From positions 1-57,645 of the forward strand of contig JAFVTH010000015.1 of assembly GCA_017503285.1 (NCBI GenBank): a stretch of 57,645 nt of DNA, in the 5' to 3' direction. Positions 17,556-25,260 of the stretch are shown here, in pieces. Position 1 is the stretch's first letter. Each line of letters opens with the position of its first letter. The notes below the pieces were generated by a model, which worked only from the letters and a program-made list of their open reading frames with translations, was not told where the DNA came from and did no database searches. This stretch comes from Clostridia bacterium. Its GTDB lineage: Bacteria; Bacillota; Clostridia; Oscillospirales; CAG-272. The translations under genes and the position numbers were made by a program.

Positions 17556-19421
17556 TTAATCAGAATCAGGTTTCTTTCGTCCTGAGCAATATGGACAGCC
17601 ACGACCGTTGTTTCTGCTTTGTATTATTGCTTCCCATTCGTGCCCTTTTTTACATTTCCACCAAACTTTTTTGTTGCTGTTTGGAAATACATGCGCTGGA
17701 GTTAACTCGGCGTTTTTTTCGTAATTCCATTCACTTGCTAAAATAGGATTAATCGTTTGTAAATCGTTCTTACCCTTGATAAGTCTTTGCCCTGAGCAAT
17801 ACGGACAACCATTACCCCTGTTTCTACTGGATATTACTGCTTGCCATTTATGTCCATTTTTGCAAATCCACCAAACCTTTTTATTGCTGTTAGGAGTTAC
17901 GTCCGTAGGCAATAATCCATTATTCTTTACGTAATCCCATTCACTTGCTAAAGTTGGGTTGAGTGTTTGCAAATCATTTTCACCTTTTATAGCAAAATAT
18001 CCAGAGCAATATGGACATCCAGCACCTTTATTCCTGCTTGAAATCGCAGCTTGCCACTCATGCCCTTTGCTACAAATCCACCGAGCTTTTTTATGACTGC
18101 TTGCAGAAACGATCTCAGGTCTTAACTTGCCATTTTTTGCATAATTCCATTCTTGAGCAATTTTTGGATTCATAACCAAAAGAGAGTTTTCTTTTTCTGT
18201 GTATTCACGTAAACTTTCTATTTCAATAACATCTCTTTTTAGATCAATATCTAAACTGCAATTTGTTATTTCATCTAAAATCATTTTAATTATTTTTTGC
18301 AGATCTTTATAATAATCATCTACAATATAATCCAAAGAACTATCGTTTAATGGTGGTAGTTTTTCTCTTATTCTGTATAGTTTTATACCATCTTTTTTGC
18401 ATTTTTCATTTTTTTCTAAATCTTTTTCTGCTTTGTTTTTATGCCAAAAATATCCGTCATATTCAATGGCAGTTTTCATTGAAGGAATATATATATCTAA
18501 TTCATATCCAAAATCCTTGTAAGAGTGTCGTACATCTATACCAAATTTTTTTAGATAAAAAGCAAGAGCATATTCAGGGAAGGATGTCCTTCGTTCGGAA
18601 CTACAAATAGGACAACCTCTACCATTGCTCCTATGAGAAACCGTCGCTTGCCATTCGTGCCCTTTTTTGCATTTCCACCAAACTTTTTTGTTGCTATTAG
18701 GCATAATATCTAAAGGGGTTAATTCATCGTTTTTTTCATAATTCCATTCTTTCGCTAAATTAGGATTAATTGTTTGTAAATCATTAAATCCTTTTATTGC
18801 TTTTTGATTTGCACAATATGGGCAATTAGCCCCTTGAGTTCTGCTGCTTATTGTGGCTTGCCATTCGTGCCCTTTTTTGCATTTCCACCAAACTTTTTTA
18901 TCACTTCCGGAAGAGACTTCTGCAGGTGTTAACCCGTTGTTCTTTTCATAGTTCCATTCACTTGCTAAAACTGGATTAGTAGTCTGTAAATCTGTATAAC
19001 CTTTTATAACTTTTTTGCCTGCACAATAAGGACAATTGCGTCCATTATTTCTATGATTAATTGATGATTCCCACTCATGGTCTTTACTACATTTCCACCA
19101 AACTTTTTTATTGCTATTAGGCAATACATCCATAGGTGTTAATCCTTTGTTTCTTTCATAATTCCATTCTTTTGCCAAAGATGGATTAACAGTTTGTAAA
19201 TCATTTTCGCCTTTAATGGCTATTTTTCCTGCGCAAAAAGGACAATCAGCACCTTTATATCTGTTCCATATTATTGCTAACCATTCGTGACCATTTTCAC
19301 ATTTCCACCAAACTTTTTTGTTGCTACCAAGTGTCAATTTTGATGGGTCAAGGTCTGTATTCTTTTCATAGTTCCATTCAGTCATTAATTTGGGATTATC
19401 AATTAAATATTTCTTTTCCAT
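17556..19421 (-). CDS. Seven-zinc-ribbon (DUF4379-like) protein with central nuclease-like domain
   Basis: 621 residues (625 if the ATG at 19433 is used; GGGGGA before the inner ATG favours 19421). Residue numbers below follow the longer form. Four near-identical 70-residue repeats (1-280) and three more (421-620) each read NP-x-LA-x-EWNYEKN...NKKVWWKC-x2-GHEW...CPYC, with Cys-x4-His and CPxC as metal ligands. Between them, 281-415 has FPEYALAFYLKKF, YELDIYIPS and AIEYDGYFWH, which look like a PD-(D/E)xK or Vsr-type nuclease core. Such proteins occur in Firmicutes and phages without known function. It sits between a tRNA-Glu relic and intact tRNA-Glu, suggesting acquired cargo; a nucleic-acid-binding or defence role is inferred. 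Confidence 0.8.
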   Translation of the reverse strand: MEKKYLIDNPKLMTEWNYEKNTDLDPSKLTLGSNKKVWWKCENGHEWLAIIWNRYKGADCPFCAGKIAIKGENDLQTVNPSLAKEWNYERNKGLTPMDVLPNSNKKVWWKCSKDHEWESSINHRNNGRNCPYCAGKKVIKGYTDLQTTNPVLASEWNYEKNNGLTPAEVSSGSDKKVWWKCKKGHEWQATISSRTQGANCPYCANQKAIKGFNDLQTINPNLAKEWNYEKNDELTPLDIMPNSNKKVWWKCKKGHEWQATVSHRSNGRGCPICSSERRTSFPEYALAFYLKKFGIDVRHSYKDFGYELDIYIPSMKTAIEYDGYFWHKNKAEKDLEKNEKCKKDGIKLYRIREKLPPLNDSSLDYIVDDYYKDLQKIIKMILDEITNCSLDIDLKRDVIEIESLREYTEKENSLLVMNPKIAQEWNYAKNGKLRPEIVSASSHKKARWICSKGHEWQAAISSRNKGAGCPYCSGYFAIKGENDLQTLNPTLASEWDYVKNNGLLPTDVTPNSNKKVWWICKNGHKWQAVISSRNRGNGCPYCSGQRLIKGKNDLQTINPILASEWNYEKNAELTPAHVFPNSNKKVWWKCKKGHEWEAIIQSRNNGRGCPYCSGRKKPDSD

Positions 19422-19450
19422 AAAATCCCCCATTTCGTGATGTTTACTTA

Positions 19451-19479
19451 ATTATAACACACAAATGTTTTCTTGTAAA
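19451..19479 (-). promoter_or_regulatory. Promoter of the zinc-ribbon gene
   Basis: Minus strand TTTACA (19474-19479), 17 bases, TATAAT (19451-19456). It is near-identical over 33 bases to the abfA promoter. Confidence 0.7.
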
Positions 19480-19519
19480 GTTTCAGGTGTCTTGAAATTG
19501 TGACACCTTGTAAAAAGTT

Positions 19520-19950
19520 AGAGGGAGACGTACTTTTGCGCTGCAAAAGCAAGCGGGAAGGCTCCTGACGGAGCTATTTCTGCCGAGCCTTTTCCTTGCA
19601 ACCCGTGAACCCCAAAACTCATACTTCGTTTTGAGGACCCCTTGGCGCTGACAACGGCTTTCGTCAGAAATGCGAACCCGATTTTCTCAATTAAGCGAGT
19701 CGAGCAAGCAAATTTTCGTTAAGCAAGAAGCTATCGAAAATTTGTACGGGAAGATGCCTTGCCAAACAAGCTTCCGACACGTGACCCTACTCTCGTGAAC
19801 GAGAGCAAGCGGGAAGGTTCACTTCGTGAACTATTTTCGTCTAGCCTCTTGTGAGCAAGCTCCCGTCGGCTTTAGCCGAAAATGCGAATCCGATTCAAAA
19901 TGCGATTGCATTTTGAAGATGGGTCGATGAGCGTACGGAAGTCACAACAA
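19520..19950. repeat. Hairpin repeat zone downstream of tRNA-Glu
   Basis: No gene is seen between 19434 and 19989. Two related units occur, near 19532-19590 and 19790-19850. Each has a hairpin, then CAAGCGGGAAGG, then a second hairpin and TATTT. Hairpin sequences differ but keep pairing: CTTTTGC/GCAAAAG versus CTCTCG/CGAGAG for the first, GGCTCC/GGAGC versus GGTTCAC/GTGAAC for the second. A copy of the CCCC hairpin module lies at 19607-19641. Near 19890-19920 CAAAATGC/GCATTTTG forms another hairpin. Confidence 0.7.
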
Positions 19951-19958
19951 AACGAAAA

Positions 19959-19980
19959 AAGCACTCCATTTGGAGTGCTT
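19959..19980 (-). terminator. Terminator of the tRNA-Met-tRNA-Glu unit
   Basis: AAGCACTCCA and TGGAGTGCTT pair with a two-base loop, with A- and T-runs on either side, immediately past the tRNA-Glu CCA end on the minus strand. Confidence 0.85.
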
Positions 19981-19989
19981 TCATTTTGT

Positions 19990-20064
19990 TGGTGACCCGT
20001 ACGGGAATCGAACCCATGTTACAGCCGTGAAAGGGCCGTGTCTTAACCGCTTGACCAACGGGCC
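19990..20064 (-). tRNA. tRNA-Glu (UUC)
   Basis: 75 nt including an encoded CCA. Acceptor GGCCCGT pairs with ACGGGTC (one G-U), the anticodon loop is CTTTCAC giving anticodon TTC, and the T-loop is GTTCGATTC. It is co-transcribed with tRNA-Met from the strong promoter at 20176-20204. Its 3' end is copied at 17350-17366. Confidence 0.95.
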
Positions 20065-20069
20065 AAATG

Positions 20070-20145
20070 TGGTGGCGGAAATGGGATTTGAACCTATGAC
20101 CTGCCGGGTATGAACCGGATGCTCTAGCCTCTGAGCTATTCCGCC
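20070..20145 (-). tRNA. tRNA-Met (CAU)
   Basis: 76 nt with encoded CCA. Acceptor GGCGGAA pairs with TTCCGCC, and the loop TTCATAC gives anticodon CAT. The paired first acceptor base argues for an elongator-type Met tRNA rather than an initiator. A tRNA-Ile2, whose CAU anticodon is modified after transcription, cannot be fully excluded without identity-element analysis. Confidence 0.9.
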
Positions 20146-20175
20146 ATATACACATTTGCGCTTTAATGCTTGGAT

Positions 20176-20204
20176 ATTATATCATACGCTTTTTATGTTG
20201 TCAA
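20176..20204 (-). promoter_or_regulatory. Consensus promoter of the tRNA pair
   Basis: Minus strand TTGACA (20199-20204), exactly 17 bases, TATAAT (20176-20181): a perfect sigma-A promoter about 30 bases before tRNA-Met. Confidence 0.92.
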
Positions 20205-20260
20205 GTCCTTTTTTTGCTTTTTTTCAAAATTTTTGTTTAGGAGCGAGAATTAAAATCAAA

Positions 20261-20283
20261 AAGGGCTACTCTGTGTAGCCCTT
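20261..20283 (-). terminator. Terminator after the thioesterase gene
   Basis: AAGGGCTAC and GTAGCCCTT pair around TCTGT with flanking A- and T-runs, just past the thioesterase stop. Confidence 0.85.
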
Positions 20284-20288
20284 TTTAA

Positions 20289-20681
20289 TTATTTGCTTAG
20301 CTTTGCGTAGGTTTTTTCGGTAAATTTTTCGTTGTAAACAATAAATCTTTCGTGTGTGCCCTCGCCTATTACGCCACATTCATCATATGCCTTTACGCTG
20401 AAGGTAATTTTTCTGCCGTCAACCGCTATAACCTCTGTTTCTGCATACACCTGCATACCTACCGGTGTGGCGGAAAGGTGTGAAACGTCCATTTTAGTGC
20501 CCACTGTACCAGAGCCAATGTCCAGACACGGGGTCAAGGATTTATATGCACACTCTTCCATAAGTGCAATCATACGCGGGGTTGCTAAAACCAAAAGCTC
20601 TCCACTACCAAACGCCTTGGCTGTATCCTTTTCTGAAACTGTGATTTCTATCTTATTTTTAATGCCGTTAGTTATCATCAC
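20289..20681 (-). CDS. Hotdog thioesterase (FlK-like)
   Basis: 130 residues, one hotdog fold. It resembles fluoroacetyl-CoA thioesterase (FlK)-like proteins: an N-terminal TVSEKDTAKAFGSGELLVLATPRMIALMEE helix region with the catalytic-type Glu, and TVGTKMDVSHLSATPVGM in the middle. Such enzymes hydrolyse acyl-CoA thioesters in the cytosol; the substrate here is unknown. The start overlaps the end of the XRE regulator gene by 14 bases with ATGATG, so ATG 20681 or 20678 may be used; GAGGAG lies upstream. It is co-transcribed with that regulator. Confidence 0.85.
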   Translation of the reverse strand: MMITNGIKNKIEITVSEKDTAKAFGSGELLVLATPRMIALMEECAYKSLTPCLDIGSGTVGTKMDVSHLSATPVGMQVYAETEVIAVDGRKITFSVKAYDECGVIGEGTHERFIVYNEKFTEKTYAKLSK

Positions 20682-21339
20682 TCTCTTGCTCCTCTAAAAT
20701 ATCCTCTGCCTTGCTCTTTTCTCTTAAGTATCCATATTTCGCAAGCTTTTGCATTAGGAACAAAATGGCTTGAACGGGAATACCGATAAAGAAAATTGGC
20801 CAAAAATTATATGCATTTTCTACCGATGTGAAGAAAACAAGATGCAAATATATGCTTGCAAGGGTTGCCCACGCACAAACCGAGGACAAAATAAACTTTA
20901 CAATCCAGTTAAATACATTTTTGCCAAAAAGCAAAACAGCAACACAAGAAAGCGGCACCGCCCAAACAAACACAATCCAAGGTGGCTGACCGTTACCCTT
21001 AACTGTATCGTATATAAAATATATTATTGCTGCTATAAGCCAAATAGATACACCGGCAAAGCAACAAATCCATGCGCCGTATGCCCTAATATCCCTTTCC
21101 TTTTTGCTTTCTATTTTCGCCTGTGGCTCAGTCTCTCCGACAAGGTCGTTCATTGTTATACCATAAAACTCACAAATCTCATAAAGAACATTTAGGTCAG
21201 GGAGAGTGTCGCCCTTTTCCCAACGCGAGATAGCCTTGTCCGAGTAGTTAAGCCTTTCAGCAAGCTCAGCCTGAGTGAGCCCCTTTTGCTTACGGAGTAT
21301 ACCCAAATTTTGGGCAACAACCGATTTAACATCCTTCAT
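20668..21339 (-). CDS. XRE-family regulator with membrane domain
   Basis: 223 residues. Residues 5-65 are a Cro/C1-type helix-turn-helix (RKQKGLTQAELAERLNYSDKAISRWEKG), followed by a linker and four hydrophobic segments at about 88-108, 120-138, 145-170 and 180-198. Membrane-tethered XRE proteins of this sort are common in Clostridia and may sense membrane state. It is the first gene of a two-gene operon with the thioesterase. Promoter at 21416-21444; it is divergent from the GT8-PlsC gene, which it might regulate. Confidence 0.9.
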   Translation of the reverse strand: MKDVKSVVAQNLGILRKQKGLTQAELAERLNYSDKAISRWEKGDTLPDLNVLYEICEFYGITMNDLVGETEPQAKIESKKERDIRAYGAWICCFAGVSIWLIAAIIYFIYDTVKGNGQPPWIVFVWAVPLSCVAVLLFGKNVFNWIVKFILSSVCAWATLASIYLHLVFFTSVENAYNFWPIFFIGIPVQAILFLMQKLAKYGYLREKSKAEDILEEQESDDN

Positions 21340-21415
21340 AAAGCCTCCATAAAATTCAAAAAAACAACTTTAGATTGAATTTTTCTTACTATCGGTCTTT
21401 CTATGATTTTTTATC

Positions 21416-21444
21416 ATTCTATCACAAAAACCCAGCAAAGTCAA
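21416..21444 (-). promoter_or_regulatory. Promoter of the XRE-thioesterase operon
   Basis: Minus strand TTGACT (21439-21444), 17 bases, TAGAAT (21416-21421). Confidence 0.65.
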
Positions 21445-21460
21445 GGGTTTTTAGGCTCAT

Positions 21461-21489
21461 TCTACAGTTTGTAGAGTTATAATTCTACA
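21461..21489 (+). promoter_or_regulatory. Triple TCTACA/TGTAGA operator overlapping a -10
   Basis: TCTACA (21461-21466), TGTAGA (21470-21475) and TCTACA (21484-21489) form two nested inverted repeats. The second pair brackets a plus-strand TATAAT (21478-21483) with a poor -35, upstream of the GT8-PlsC gene. This looks like an activator- or repressor-controlled promoter; the divergent XRE protein is one candidate. Confidence 0.45.
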
Positions 21490-21609
21490 AAAATGAGGGT
21501 TATGTTCTAAAACATTAGGAAAGGAAAACCAATATGTCCTTTACTTTTTTTGGGGTTTTTGATAAAATTCCCTTGTTGTTTAACCATTCTATTTTTCGAG
21601 GAGACGACA

Positions 21610-23421
21610 ATGAACAAAAAAATTATTCCTATTTTCTATGCATGTGATGATGCGTTTGTTAAGTACACTATCGTATCGCTAAAATCAATGATTGAAAATG
21701 CATCTAAGGATTACAGCTATAAAATTTACGTTTTGAATACTAACATTGGCGATGATATGGCGGATAGACTCTCTGCCCTTTCAAATGATAGCTTTGAGGT
21801 TATCTTTACCAATGTTTCCTCTTACCTAGAATCCATTTCTGACAGGCTTCCTCTTAGACACTACTACTCTAAGACAACCTATTACAGACTCTTCATTTCT
21901 GAAATGTTTACCGAATACGACAAGGTTATCTACATTGATAGCGATACTATTGTTCAAGGCGATATTTCAGAGCTTTATAATACCGATATCGGGGACTTTT
22001 ATTTAGGTGGCTGTCGTGAGCAGGCTATGGAGCAGGTTGATGTTTATGGCACTTACTGTGAGGAGGTTGTTGGTGTTAGCCGCCATGCTTTCTTTAATGC
22101 CGGTGTGATGCTTATGAACACAAAGCAGTTCAGAGATAAGAAGGTGCTTGACAGATTTATCAGCTACCTTGGCGAATATGACTTTATAGTTACACAGGAC
22201 GAGGACTATCTAAACCTTATTTGTAAGGACCATGTTTACTGGCTTGACCAAAAATGGAACACAGAGCTGACTGACGGACTTGAATATCCTTATGACTACA
22301 GAGATGCCTCTATTCTCCACTATATTATGGTAAACAAGCCTTGGCATTATCACGAGTGCCGTGGGGCTGATATTTTCTGGTCCTATGCTAAGACCACCTC
22401 TGTTTATGATATGCTAAAGGCTGAGCTTGAGGCATATACTGACGAGGAAAGACAAAGAGATGCTGAAAGTGCAAGACAGCTTGCCCAAATGGCTGTTGAC
22501 GAAACAAACCGTGAGGACAACTTCTTAAAGCAGCATATTAAAAAAAAACGCTCTCAATACAGAGTTAAGCTTGAAGAAAAAATAAGACAGTACGAAAAGG
22601 AAGGTAGATTTGACGAGGATGTTGAGGACGACCCACCATCAAGACAGATCATGCCTGACGAAATTGATTACTTAAGACGTGGACTTGGTGCTAAATTCAA
22701 GACCTGGGTTGCACACCAAAAGGCAAAGATTTTTCTAAAGACTATTCTTGATAAGAAAATCATGATTATTAAGGATATCAAGGGCATTGAAAACTGGAAA
22801 AGCCTAACCACCGGTGCAATTGTTACCTGCAACCACTTTAACGCCTTTGACAGCTTTGCTATCCAAGAGGCTTATCATGCCTCCAAGCAATGGCCAAAGC
22901 AAAAGTTTTATCGTGTTATTAAGGAAGGCAACTACACCTCATTTCCCGGCTTTTTTGGGGAGCTTATGAGGCACTTCTATACCCTGCCCCTTTCCTCTAA
23001 CCTAAAGACAATGGTTAAGTTTACAGAGGCTACAAACACGCTTCTTCAAAAGGGCAATTTTGTGCTTTTCTATCCTGAGCAGGCTATGTGGTGGAACTAT
23101 CGTAAGCCAAGACCCTTAAAGCCCGGCGCTTACAAGTTTGCTGTAAAAAATAATGTGCCTGTTCTCCCTTGCTTTATAACAATGAGGGATTCCGAAATTC
23201 TTGGCGAGGATTTAAGAAGATCTATCAAGGACTTTGATATTGACGAAAACTTTATTCCGGACGGATATTATGTACAGGAATATACAATCCACGTAGGTGA
23301 GCCTATTTATCCCGACCCTAACCTAAGCTACAAGGAAAATATGGCTTATCTTGCAGAAAAGAACTTTGAATGCTGGAAGGCGATTTACGAAAAGGAATAC
23401 GGCATTAAGCTTGAATATTAA
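21610..23421 (+). CDS. GT8 glycosyltransferase fused to PlsC-type acyltransferase
   Basis: 603 residues from the ATG at 21610, chosen because GAGGAG lies 6 bases before it. Residues 1-270 are a GT8 (LgtC-like) glycosyltransferase: IIPIFYACDDAFVKYT, the metal-binding DSD in YIDSDTIVQGD (110-112) and FFNAGVMLMN. About 275-340 is a charged, probably coiled linker. Residues 375-600 are a PlsC/1-acyl-glycerol-phosphate acyltransferase domain with the HX4D motif NHFNAFD (His409, Asp414) and FYPEQAMWW in place of the usual EGTRS block. No membrane segment is evident. A single protein that adds a sugar and an acyl chain suggests glycolipid synthesis; this is inference. Confidence 0.88.
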   Translation: MNKKIIPIFYACDDAFVKYTIVSLKSMIENASKDYSYKIYVLNTNIGDDMADRLSALSNDSFEVIFTNVSSYLESISDRLPLRHYYSKTTYYRLFISEMFTEYDKVIYIDSDTIVQGDISELYNTDIGDFYLGGCREQAMEQVDVYGTYCEEVVGVSRHAFFNAGVMLMNTKQFRDKKVLDRFISYLGEYDFIVTQDEDYLNLICKDHVYWLDQKWNTELTDGLEYPYDYRDASILHYIMVNKPWHYHECRGADIFWSYAKTTSVYDMLKAELEAYTDEERQRDAESARQLAQMAVDETNREDNFLKQHIKKKRSQYRVKLEEKIRQYEKEGRFDEDVEDDPPSRQIMPDEIDYLRRGLGAKFKTWVAHQKAKIFLKTILDKKIMIIKDIKGIENWKSLTTGAIVTCNHFNAFDSFAIQEAYHASKQWPKQKFYRVIKEGNYTSFPGFFGELMRHFYTLPLSSNLKTMVKFTEATNTLLQKGNFVLFYPEQAMWWNYRKPRPLKPGAYKFAVKNNVPVLPCFITMRDSEILGEDLRRSIKDFDIDENFIPDGYYVQEYTIHVGEPIYPDPNLSYKENMAYLAEKNFECWKAIYEKEYGIKLEY

Positions 23422-23426
23422 TAAAA

Positions 23427-23450
23427 AAAGGAACGGTAAACCGTTCCTTT
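23427..23450 (+). terminator. Terminator after the GT8-PlsC gene
   Basis: AAAGGAACGGT and ACCGTTCCTTT pair around AA, followed by a T-run. Confidence 0.88.
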
Positions 23451-23463
23451 TTTATTTGTAAAA

Positions 23464-23498
23464 GCACCCATTATGCTAAGCTTTTGCATAATGGGTGC
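23464..23498 (-). terminator. Terminator-like hairpin after the his operon
   Basis: A perfect 13-bp stem, GCACCCATTATGC with GCATAATGGGTGC, around a 9-base loop. On the minus strand it is followed by TTTTAC and lies 22 bases past the last his-operon stop codon. Confidence 0.7.
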
Positions 23499-23519
23499 GT
23501 TTTCAGACACGGCTTTTGC

Positions 23520-24317
23520 CTACTGTCCTATTATTTCTTTAAGAGATTTTATATAGGTATAACCCTTTTTCTCAAGCTTTTGTCTTTCCTCTTCCATGTA
23601 AGCCGCTATACTGCTTGTGGAATGGGTATCAGAGCAAATTGCAAAGGGCTTTTTCGATTTTGCAATAAGGTCAATCATTTCCTCGCTTGGATACGGGCTT
23701 GTCCTATAGCCGCGGGAAATTGCGCCTGTATTGATTTCAAAAATAGCGTCTGTTTTATTAAGCTCCTCGATTGCCTCGGTATACGCCTTTATATAACGAG
23801 GGTCGGCTGTATCTATAAGGGGCATTTTTTCATTAAACTTAGTAATTAAGTCAAAATGACCGATGATTTGGCAATTGGTAACCTTGACAATGTCCTTCAC
23901 AAGCTTAAAGTAGTCTATTGCGTATAAAACACCGTCGCCACCATAATATTTATCAATATTTTCCTTTGTGATTTGGGCGCTGTTATCAAGCTCCAAATAT
24001 ACGCCGTCCTTGTATATATAATGGACAGAGCCTAAAATGTACTCATAGCCCTTGGCAGGGGTGGAAAAATAGTCCTGCTCTATGCCTAAGTAGATTTTGA
24101 TTTTGTCCTTGTATTTTTCCTTGAGGGACAAAACTTCTTTTTTGTACTCCTCCTGCTGATTTTCCCCCATGCTCCAGCTACAATCAAAAATCATTGGTGC
24201 GTGGTCGGAAAAGCCAAGCTCGGGCATACCGGCATCAATGGCTGATAAAACCATTTCCTCTAAGGAGTCTTTACCGTCACTATATGTGGAGTGTGTGTGG
24301 TAGGTAGATACTATCAT
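23520..24317 (-). CDS. hisJ: Histidinol-phosphatase, PHP type (HisJ)
   Basis: 265 residues. It begins with [15 protein letters not shown] and has the PHP metal ligands in [14 protein letters not shown] and ICSDTHS. It removes phosphate from L-histidinol phosphate, the step before HisD. It is the last gene of the his operon and overlaps hisIE by 4 bases, so assignment to histidine synthesis is secure from context. The HAD-type or HisB N-terminal phosphatase is absent from this operon, which fits use of HisJ. Confidence 0.9.
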   Translation of the reverse strand: MIVSTYHTHSTYSDGKDSLEEMVLSAIDAGMPELGFSDHAPMIFDCSWSMGENQQEEYKKEVLSLKEKYKDKIKIYLGIEQDYFSTPAKGYEYILGSVHYIYKDGVYLELDNSAQITKENIDKYYGGDGVLYAIDYFKLVKDIVKVTNCQIIGHFDLITKFNEKMPLIDTADPRYIKAYTEAIEELNKTDAIFEINTGAISRGYRTSPYPSEEMIDLIAKSKKPFAICSDTHSTSSIAAYMEEERQKLEKKGYTYIKSLKEIIGQ

Positions 24318-24964
24318 TGTGTCATTTTTTCCTGCTTTACCTTGTGGTCTATTATGTGTCTTGACGCAAGCTCCCTGTGGATATCTTCAACGGAAATACC
24401 CATTTGAACCATCAAAACCATAACATGGTATGCAAGGTCAGCTATTTCGTAAATTGTTTCCTTCTTGTCGTCTGCCTTACCGGCGATAATAACCTCTGTG
24501 CATTCCTCGCCAACCTTTTTAAGGATTTTGTCTGTGCCCTTTTCAAAAAGGTATGTGGTGTAGGAGCCCTCCGGCTTATCCTTTTTTCTGCCAACTAATA
24601 GGTCGTAAAGCCCCTCAAGCGTAAACTCGTGCATATCCTCGCTTTGGTATACAGGCTCAGTAAAGCAGGAGTCTGTGCCCTTATGGCAGGCAGGACCGTC
24701 CTTTTCTACTACTACGGTCAAGGCATCGTAATCGCAATCGGCTGTGATGGAAACAATATGCTGATAATTGCCACTTGTTTCTCCCTTTAGCCAAAGCTCC
24801 TTACGGCTTCTGCTGTAAAAGCAGGTAAGCCCCTTTTCCATAGATATTTTTAGGCTCTCCTTGTTCATATACGCAACTGTGAGCACCTTTTTGGAAATGG
24901 AGTCCACAACCACGCAAGGAATCAAGCCGTCCTTATCAAATTTCAACTTTTCAATATCTAACAT
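24314..24964 (-). CDS. hisIE: Phosphoribosyl-AMP cyclohydrolase / phosphoribosyl-ATP pyrophosphatase (HisIE)
   Basis: 216 residues: HisI domain first (residues 1-110, [19 protein letters not shown], Zn ligands CDYDA and CHKG), HisE domain after (about 120-216, [27 protein letters not shown]). It catalyses steps 2 and 3 of histidine synthesis. It starts 2 bases after the hisF C-terminal part stops and overlaps hisJ by 4 bases. Confidence 0.96.
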   Translation of the reverse strand: MLDIEKLKFDKDGLIPCVVVDSISKKVLTVAYMNKESLKISMEKGLTCFYSRSRKELWLKGETSGNYQHIVSITADCDYDALTVVVEKDGPACHKGTDSCFTEPVYQSEDMHEFTLEGLYDLLVGRKKDKPEGSYTTYLFEKGTDKILKKVGEECTEVIIAGKADDKKETIYEIADLAYHVMVLMVQMGISVEDIHRELASRHIIDHKVKQEKMTQ

Positions 24965-24966
24965 AA

Positions 24967-25260
24967 CTATAACCTAACCCTTATGTCGTTTTCCTTAAGC
25001 TCTTTTTTAAGCTCCTTAATTTCCACCTCACCAAAGTGGAAGATGGATGCAGCAAGACCTGCATCTATATCCGGTATTTCCTTAAATAGCTCTATAAAAT
25101 GGTTTATTGAGCCTGCACCGCCGGAGGCTATAACCGGCACATTAACTGCCTCGCAAACAAGCCTTAAAAGCTCTATATCAAAGCCGTTTTTAACGCCGTC
25201 TGTGTCGATGGAGTTTACAACAACCTCTCCCGCACCAAGCATAACGCACCTTAAATCCAT
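24967..25260 (-). CDS. hisF: HisF, C-terminal part (split by frameshift)
   Basis: About 94 residues of clear HisF sequence from [15 protein letters not shown] onward: catalytic Asp in SIDTDG, the phosphate-binding [13 protein letters not shown], and [17 protein letters not shown]. The reading frame differs from the N-terminal part by one base; the join lies at about 25245-25260, in the helix after strand 5. An ATG at 25260 overlaps the upstream stop codon, so independent translation is possible but the three residues before VMLGAGE do not look HisF-like. Either a real lesion or an assembly error. Confidence 0.85.
   Translation of the reverse strand: MDLRCVMLGAGEVVVNSIDTDGVKNGFDIELLRLVCEAVNVPVIASGGAGSINHFIELFKEIPDIDAGLAASIFHFGEVEIKELKKELKENDIRVRL

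Noticed and set aside
19895-20155. 86-codon minus-strand frame
   Set aside because: It is read through tRNA-Glu and tRNA-Met.
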